This document shows, piece after piece, positions 21,971 through 25,636 of a DNA stretch of 25,636 bases. Made by a program: the position numbers and the translations under genes. Numbering within the stretch: position 1 is the first letter of the stretch; every line of letters begins with the position of its first letter. A model generated the notes under the pieces. That model did not search any database. It was not told the origin of the DNA and saw only the letters and a list, made by a program, of their open reading frames with translations. Source of the DNA: a bacterium (GTDB taxonomy: Bacteria > CG2-30-53-67 > CG2-30-70-394); NCBI GenBank assembly GCA_024278555.1, contig JAJRSX010000056.1, positions 1 through 25,636 of the forward strand, in the 5' to 3' direction.

Positions 21971-22858
21971 ATGGCGGCCATGCACCCCGCCCCCGGGACC
22001 ATCTACCGGCCCCCCTCCGAGGCCAACAGCCTCATCCTCCGGGCGACGATCGGTTGCTCGTACAACCGCTGCACCTTCTGCGGCATGTACCGCGACCGCG
22101 CCTTCCGGGTGCGGCCGCTGGCGGAGGTGGAGAGGGAGATCGCCGCGGCGGCGGCGATCGACCCCGGGGTGCGGCGGGTCTTCCTCGCCGACGGTGACGC
22201 CCTGGTGGCGCGGGCCTCCTTTCTGGAGGCGGTCCTGGCGGCGCTGCGCCGCGCCTTCCAGCGCCTGGCGCGGGTGGGCTGCTACGCCTCGCCCCAGGCC
22301 CTCGCGGTGCGCACCGTCGCGGAGATGGCGCGCCTGCGCGAGCTCGGCCTCACCCTCTACTACCTCGGAGTCGAGTCGGGCGAGGACCGGGTCCTCGCGG
22401 CGCTGGAGAAGGGGGTGGACGGGGCGGAGATGGTGCGGCTGGCGAACAAGGCGACAAGCGCCGGGGTGAAGCTCTCCACCATGATCCTCCTCGGCGCCGG
22501 CGGCGAAGCGCTCTCCGAGTCCCACGCGCAGGCCTCCGCCGCGGTGATCAACCGGATCCAGCCGCGCTACCTCTCTACCCTGGCGATGATGCCGGTCCCG
22601 GGGACGCCGCTCTTCGAGGCGGTGGAACAGGGCACCTACGCGGAGATGGCGCCGTTGGCGTTGGCGCGGGAGCTGCGCACCTTCATCGCCCGCCTGGAGC
22701 TCGGCGGGACGATCTTCCGCTCCAACCACGCCTCCAACTACCTGGCGCTCGCCGGCACCCTGCCGAAGGACAGGGGGCGGCTGCTGGCGGAGCTCGACGC
22801 CGCCCTCGCCGACCCCGATGCCGCCCCGTTTCGGGCTGAGTGGCGGCGCGGCCTATAG
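21971..22858 (+). CDS. Radical SAM protein with CX4CX2C cluster motif
   Basis: The 295-residue protein has a radical SAM core of the Elp3/MiaB/HemN type. Its cluster motif is GCSYNRCTFCGMY (Cys 29, 34 and 37), followed by VFLADGDALV, YYLGVESGEDRVLAALEKGV and GVKLSTMILLGAGGE. The cysteine spacing is CX4CX2C rather than the classical CX3CX2C. I remember related proteins with GCSHN-CTFC but not their function. After the core come MPVPGTPLFEAVEQG and a short helical tail. No B12, TRAM or SPASM domain is seen. Start choice is uncertain: ATG at 21971 or at 21980, neither with a clear Shine-Dalgarno. The gene is alone, so the neighbours do not suggest a substrate. Confidence 0.85.
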   Translation: MAAMHPAPGTIYRPPSEANSLILRATIGCSYNRCTFCGMYRDRAFRVRPLAEVEREIAAAAAIDPGVRRVFLADGDALVARASFLEAVLAALRRAFQRLARVGCYASPQALAVRTVAEMARLRELGLTLYYLGVESGEDRVLAALEKGVDGAEMVRLANKATSAGVKLSTMILLGAGGEALSESHAQASAAVINRIQPRYLSTLAMMPVPGTPLFEAVEQGTYAEMAPLALARELRTFIARLELGGTIFRSNHASNYLALAGTLPKDRGRLLAELDAALADPDAAPFRAEWRRGL

Positions 22859-22886
22859 GGATGGCCTTTCACTCGAACCGCCTATC

Positions 22887-22901
22887 CCCTTAGCTCATGA
22901 C
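22887..22901. repeat. 15-bp direct repeat, copy 1 (CCCTTAGCTCATGAC)
   Basis: The same 15 bases occur at 25414-25428, in the non-coding region on the other side of the subtilase gene, and similarity is lost quickly on both sides. It may be part of a short dispersed repeat. Confidence 0.5.
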
Positions 22902-23041
22902 GGACGGCTTACTTCCTTCTGAGAACGCCAGGTTGAGCATGGCGAGTGACATGGCATCCACCTGCGTAGGGGGGAGGCGTTTTCAAGTACGACATCTCAC
23001 GCTTCCTCGATCGGGAAATGGACAACCCCTCGAAGGGGAAA

Positions 23042-23173
23042 TTCACCACGGAGACACAGAGGGCACAGAGAACTCCATCGGAAAACAGCATGATGTTTGC
23101 AGCGTCCGCGGTGGTCGTCTCGTCCTTGACGATCCCTTGCCGTTCTCTGTGCCCTCTGTGTCTCCGTGGTGAA
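23042..23173. repeat. 132-bp palindromic repeat element with perfect 32-bp inverted repeats
   Basis: The left arm (23042-23073, beginning TTCACCACGGAGACACAGAG) and the right arm (23142-23173) are exact reverse complements over 32 bp, around a 68-bp spacer. Similarity continues imperfectly outward (CCCTCGAAGG against CCCTTGAAGG in inverted orientation). The arm sequence belongs to a dispersed repeat seen in many environmental bacterial genomes. No transposase is present, so it is non-autonomous if mobile. It could fold into a very stable hairpin in RNA of either strand. Confidence 0.85.
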
Positions 23174-23289
23174 ATGACCTTCAAGGGTGGCACCGTGACC
23201 ACCTGGTGATTCCTTCGATCCTGATGGGTGGATCCCCTTCCCACCCGACCCCTCGCACTCCGTCTTGGGCTCGCGGCCGTCTGCGCGGA

Positions 23290-24933
23290 TCAGTGGATGG
23301 CGAGGGTGGCGGCGGCGCTCGCCGCGCCGCTGGTGGTGACCACGACCGGCTGGGCCGTGTACTTGGCCAGGCGCGGCACCTTCACCGTGAGGGTGGTGGC
23401 GGTGCGGGCGATGACCGGCGCCGGCTTGCGGCCGATGGTCACCGTGGTGCCGGCGTCGAAGGCGGTGCCGGTGAGGGTGAGGCGGTGCTTGGGGAGGGCG
23501 TGGCCGGTGGAGAGGGCGGTGATCTCCGGGACGGCCGGGTTGTCCACGGTGACGGTGATCGGGGAGGTGGAGGCCGCATTGCCCGCGGCGTCCTCGGCCC
23601 ACAGCGACAGGGTGTGGGCGCCGTTGGCCGCCGCGGTGGTCTCCCACGCGAAGGTGTAGGGCGGGGCGGCGGCGGTGGCGTGGCGGTGGCCGTCGATGTA
23701 GAGGTCGACCCGGGCGATGCCGCCTGCATCGCCGGCGGCGGCGCGCACGGTCACCGTGCCGGCCACGGTGGCGCCCGCGGTCGGGGCGGTGAGGGCGAGG
23801 GTGGGGGGGATGGTGTCAGGGGGGGGCAGGGCGGCGGCGAGGGCGGCGGCGGCGTCGAGGCGGCCGGCGCCGAAGTCGTCATCGCGGCCGGCGGCGCCGA
23901 GGTCGACGGCGGTCGACTCCAGGAGGCCCTCGAGCTCGGAGGGGGTGAGGTCGGGGGCGGCGGAGAGCAGCAGCGCGGCGACCCCGGCCACCAGGGGAGA
24001 GGCGAAGGAGGTGCCGGAGACCGCCGCGGTGCCGCCGCCGCGGGCAGTGGTGTGGATGGCGACGCCGGGGGCGGCGAGATCGACGTAGGGGCCGTAGCTG
24101 GCCCACGACGGGTGGTGGTCGGCGGGATCGGTGGCGGCGACCGAGACGACGTCGGGCTGGTCGGCGGTGGGGTCGTAGACGCCGCCGTTGCCGGCGGCGG
24201 CGACCACCAGGCAGCCGTGGCCGCGGGCGTAGGCGAAGGCGCTCCCCAGGGCGGTGGAGGAGTGGATCCCCTCGAAGGAGAGGTTGATGACCCGCGCCCC
24301 GTTGTCCACCGCCCAGGTGACCGCCTTGAGGATCGAGAAGAGGGAGGCATACCCGTCGATGTTGGTGACCCGCACCGGCATGAGGGTGCACCCCCACGCC
24401 GCGCCGGCGACGCCGGTGCCGTTGTCGGTGGTGGCGGAGGCGACCCCGGCGACCTCGGTGCCGTGGCCGAAGACGTCGTGGGTGTCGGCGTCGTCGTCCC
24501 AGAAGTTCCACCCGGGGACGAGCTGTCCGGCCAGATCGGGGTGGGTGGCGTCGATGCCGGAGTCGAGGATGGCGATGGTGATCGACGGGTCGCCGTGGGC
24601 GAGGTCCCACGCCTCCGGCAGCCCCACGGTGGTGACGTGGTAGCCGACCACCGGGTCGTCGGGCATCTCGGCGGGTGGCAGGAGGCGGTTGCGCTCCACG
24701 AAGGCGACGGCCGGGTCGCGTGCCAGGCGCGCCATCGCCGTCGCCTCTTCGCCGGGGGCGACGCGTACCAGCCGGGTGCGGGTGGCGGCGTCGGCCGCCT
24801 CGCCGATCGAGGCGGCGGTCACCACCCCCGCCTTGAGGCCGATGATGAGCTCGCCGTCGAGTCGGGGGACGGGTCGGCCGGCGACGGCCGGGGTGGCGAT
24901 CAGGGAGAGGAGGAGGGCGAGGAGGAGGCGCAT
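23290..24933 (-). CDS. Secreted subtilisin-like serine protease with Ig-like and IPT/TIG domains
   Basis: The 547-residue S8 peptidase has a signal peptide (residues 1-18, cut after AVA). An I9-like propeptide region (about 20-95) includes GELIIGLKAG and ARDPAVAFVERN. The catalytic domain has the triad Asp124 (AILDSGIDATHPDL), His157 (FGHGTEVAGV) and Ser309 (SGTSFASPLVAG), with oxyanion Asn249 (AAAGNGG). It is followed by a bacterial Ig-like domain (about 393-487; GIARVDLYIDGHRHATAAAPPY split, LWAEDAAGNAASTS) and an IPT/TIG domain (about 488-547; PEITALSTGHALPKHRLTLTGTAFDAGTTVTIG). No sorting or anchor signal is seen, so it is probably released. The ATG at 24933 is chosen because it begins the signal peptide, although its ribosome site is weak. 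It is flanked on both sides by repeat-rich non-coding DNA, so horizontal mobility is possible. Confidence 0.93.
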   Translation of the reverse strand: MRLLLALLLSLIATPAVAGRPVPRLDGELIIGLKAGVVTAASIGEAADAATRTRLVRVAPGEEATAMARLARDPAVAFVERNRLLPPAEMPDDPVVGYHVTTVGLPEAWDLAHGDPSITIAILDSGIDATHPDLAGQLVPGWNFWDDDADTHDVFGHGTEVAGVASATTDNGTGVAGAAWGCTLMPVRVTNIDGYASLFSILKAVTWAVDNGARVINLSFEGIHSSTALGSAFAYARGHGCLVVAAAGNGGVYDPTADQPDVVSVAATDPADHHPSWASYGPYVDLAAPGVAIHTTARGGGTAAVSGTSFASPLVAGVAALLLSAAPDLTPSELEGLLESTAVDLGAAGRDDDFGAGRLDAAAALAAALPPPDTIPPTLALTAPTAGATVAGTVTVRAAAGDAGGIARVDLYIDGHRHATAAAPPYTFAWETTAAANGAHTLSLWAEDAAGNAASTSPITVTVDNPAVPEITALSTGHALPKHRLTLTGTAFDAGTTVTIGRKPAPVIARTATTLTVKVPRLAKYTAQPVVVTTSGAASAAATLAIH

Positions 24934-25055
24934 GGTGAGGCTCTCGACGAGTGGATCGGCACGCTCGGCCCCGGGTTGATTCGACGGCTTGTTTTCCCGC
25001 CCCTTGCCCGTCTGCGCGGACCTACCCCTGCCGAAGTGCGCGGCGAGGGGGGCGA

Positions 25056-25083
25056 CCATAGAGACACAGAGGACGCAGAGGCC
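25056..25083. repeat. Single arm of the GAGACACAGAG repeat family
   Basis: The segment shares GAGACACAGAGG and the following G-C-CAGAG pattern with the arms at 23042-23173, with several mismatches and no inverted partner nearby. It looks like a decayed or half copy. Confidence 0.6.
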
Positions 25084-25114
25084 TTGCAGATCTTTTTGGA
25101 TGCCCATCCGTGGA

Positions 25115-25131
25115 ACCTGTGACTCACAGGT
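25115..25131. repeat. Perfect 17-nt palindrome (8+1+8)
   Basis: ACCTGTGACTCACAGGT reads the same on both strands apart from the central base. It lies about 180 bp upstream of the subtilase start. It could be an operator for a dimeric regulator or the tip of a decayed hairpin repeat; its place inside a repeat-rich stretch makes the second at least as likely. Confidence 0.5.
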
Positions 25132-25179
25132 ACTCCCGCGGCGACGGTGTTGCCCCCGGCGGGCCGTCTCCGTGGCCGT

Positions 25180-25206
25180 AAGGATTTGCGTAGATCTGCG
25201 GATCAC
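25180..25206. repeat. GCGTAGATCTGCGGATC-type dispersed repeat fragment
   Basis: The segment TTTGCGTAGATCTGCGGATC resembles another short non-coding repeat I know from environmental genomes. It occurs once in this window, so its repeat nature rests on memory rather than on an internal second copy. Confidence 0.35.
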
Positions 25207-25297
25207 CCCCGCCTTCCAGGCCCCTGCGGTCCCCCGGCTCACCACCGGTGACGCCATCCCCCCGATCCTGCCTCCCCCTTCCCCCTCCCGAAATGCG

Positions 25298-25320
25298 AAA
25301 AAGGGTCCTGTCCCCTTTTC
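25298..25320. repeat. AAAAGGGtcctgtCCCCTTTT imperfect palindrome, REP- or terminator-like
   Basis: An A-rich/G arm and its near complement C-rich/T arm flank TCCTGT, so RNA from either strand would form a short stem followed by T residues. Similar GGGGACAGG-containing palindromes are common REP-like elements in Proteobacteria. It may terminate transcription in both directions. Confidence 0.5.
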
Positions 25321-25360
25321 TCGTCCTGAAAATCAGCGGCAACAGGATGGGGTTACCAGA

Positions 25361-25387
25361 CCGTAGGGTCGGCTTCAGCCGGCCGAC
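25361..25387. repeat. GTAGGGTCGGCTTCAGCC hairpin repeat
   Basis: GTCGGC (25368-25373) can pair with GCCGAC (25382-25387), and GGC-TTCA-GCC forms an alternative inner hairpin. The sequence resembles common short hairpin repeats of the type GTAGGGTCGGC...GCCGAC. A weak echo (TGTAGGGTGGCTGAGG) occurs at 1539-1554. Confidence 0.4.
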
Positions 25388-25413
25388 GCCGTCATCTCAA
25401 GAGATGGAGACTG

Positions 25414-25428
25414 CCCTTAGCTCATGAC
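25414..25428. repeat. 15-bp direct repeat, copy 2 (CCCTTAGCTCATGAC)
   Basis: This is an exact match to 22887-22901 in the same orientation. The two copies flank the subtilase gene and the repeat elements around it. Confidence 0.5.
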
Positions 25429-25577
25429 CGGCGATGGGCACTCGGAGAGAGGGCAAGATCCCGGGGGGAGGGGAGACCGCCAACAGGGTCGAGGGAGTCA
25501 CCAGGTGATCACGGCGCGAGCCTGGAGGGCGATTTCACCACAGAGATGGGATGAGGAGGCCGCTCTCCTCGCGAGCT

Positions 25578-25591
25578 CAGGTTCTAACCTG
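25578..25591. promoter_or_regulatory. CAGGTT-CT-AACCTG palindrome near the right edge
   Basis: A perfect 6-bp inverted repeat with a 2-nt centre stands 45 bp before the window's end, upstream of a good ribosome-binding site. It could be an operator for the gene that begins just outside; nothing else supports this. Confidence 0.3.
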
Positions 25592-25626
25592 GCTCAATGC
25601 TAACCACGGGCTCGGAGCCCACAAGC

Positions 25627-25633
25627 AAAGGAG
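25627..25633 (+). promoter_or_regulatory. Ribosome-binding site of a gene starting beyond the window
   Basis: AAAGGAG followed by AGC ends the window. A plus-strand start codon is expected within the next few bases after 25636. Confidence 0.4.
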
Positions 25634-25636
25634 AGC

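Larger units (their letters stand above)
22859..23289. other. Intergenic region between convergent radical SAM and subtilase genes
   Basis: This 431-nt stretch holds the 132-bp palindromic repeat element (23042-23173) and one copy of a 15-bp sequence shared with 25414-25428. I find no real gene. Short open frames crossing the repeat translate to the well-known artefacts HHGDTEGTE and FTTETQRAQR and should not be annotated. Confidence 0.7.
24934..25636. other. Repeat-rich 0.7-kb intergenic region upstream of the subtilase gene
   Basis: I see no gene here. The stretch collects remnants of several small repeats: a single GAGACACAGAG arm (25056-25083), a perfect 17-nt palindrome (25115-25131), and a TTGCGTAGATCTGCGGATC-type repeat (25180-25206). 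It also holds an AAAAGGG/CCCCTTTT palindrome (25298-25320), a GTCGGC/GCCGAC hairpin (25368-25387), the second copy of a 15-bp repeat (25414-25428), a short TTCACCACAGAGA (25534-25546) and a CAGGTT-CT-AACCTG palindrome (25578-25591). It must also carry the subtilase promoter (minus) and that of a gene starting beyond the right edge (plus). Confidence 0.6.

Noticed and set aside
19363-22729. Long minus-strand frames (626 and 573 codons) opposite the kinase, spondin and radical SAM genes
   Set aside because: They are shadows of well-identified plus-strand genes and show no recognisable motifs.
22897-23172. Possible 91-residue protein across the inverted-repeat element
   Set aside because: It contains HHGDTEGTE, the known artefact translation of the repeat, and has no independent coding evidence.
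23206-25122. Open frame of 638 codons on the plus strand, antisense to the subtilase
   Set aside because: The translation is Gly/Val/Asp-rich low complexity, a mirror of the protease codons; the opposite strand has a full S8 catalytic triad and signal peptide.

Overview
The window is a GC-rich (roughly 70% by eye) bacterial chromosome segment, densely coded, with no rRNA, tRNA, CRISPR array, complete insertion sequence or phage genes that I could see. The gene order rimP-nusA-ylxR/ylxQ-infB-rbfA-truB-rpsO-pnp and the protein sequences look proteobacterial. The fused YlxR+L7Ae protein between nusA and infB is an arrangement I associate with Alphaproteobacteria and their relatives. The sequence alone does not settle the phylum or class.

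Region 1 (1-8671, minus strand) is the translation/transcription-elongation operon, read right to left: rimP, nusA, ylxR-ylxQ fusion, infB, rbfA, truB, rpsO and the 5' part of pnp, which runs off the left edge. Its special features are a probable CTG start with CTGA overlap for ylxR-ylxQ, a TTG start for pnp, a MITE-like element with about 50-bp terminal inverted repeats filling the infB-rbfA gap, and two terminator-like hairpins directly in front of rimP that may act as an operon attenuator.

Region 2 (9105-10993) holds a divergent pair: an M16 zinc peptidase (minus) and endonuclease III nth (plus).

Region 3 (11191-16843, plus) is a compact four-gene chemosensory operon: a tandem double-receiver response regulator, CheW, a membrane methyl-accepting protein, and a CheA kinase. 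There is no cheR, cheB or conventional cheY. The CheA lacks a recognisable P2 domain, has an unusually long dimerisation region, and ends in about 100 residues that look like a degenerate receiver. This is the best candidate for a non-standard system. The double receiver is its obvious output, and its two halves are near copies of each other.

Region 4 (16859-18699) contains a convergent hairpin, argD (minus), and a small unrecognised protein (plus).

Region 5 (18768-21793, plus) holds an OmpR-type regulator, its histidine kinase and a secreted spondin-domain protein. Three GTGAG repeats at exact 11-bp spacing lie between kinase and spondin gene and probably form the regulator's binding site, tying the three genes into one circuit.

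Region 6 (21971-25636) has a radical SAM protein, a secreted subtilisin-like protease (minus) and two long non-coding stretches rich in small palindromic repeats. One is a 132-bp element with perfect 32-bp inverted repeats of the widespread family whose spurious translation reads FTTETQRAQR. The window ends at a good ribosome-binding site for a gene just outside it.
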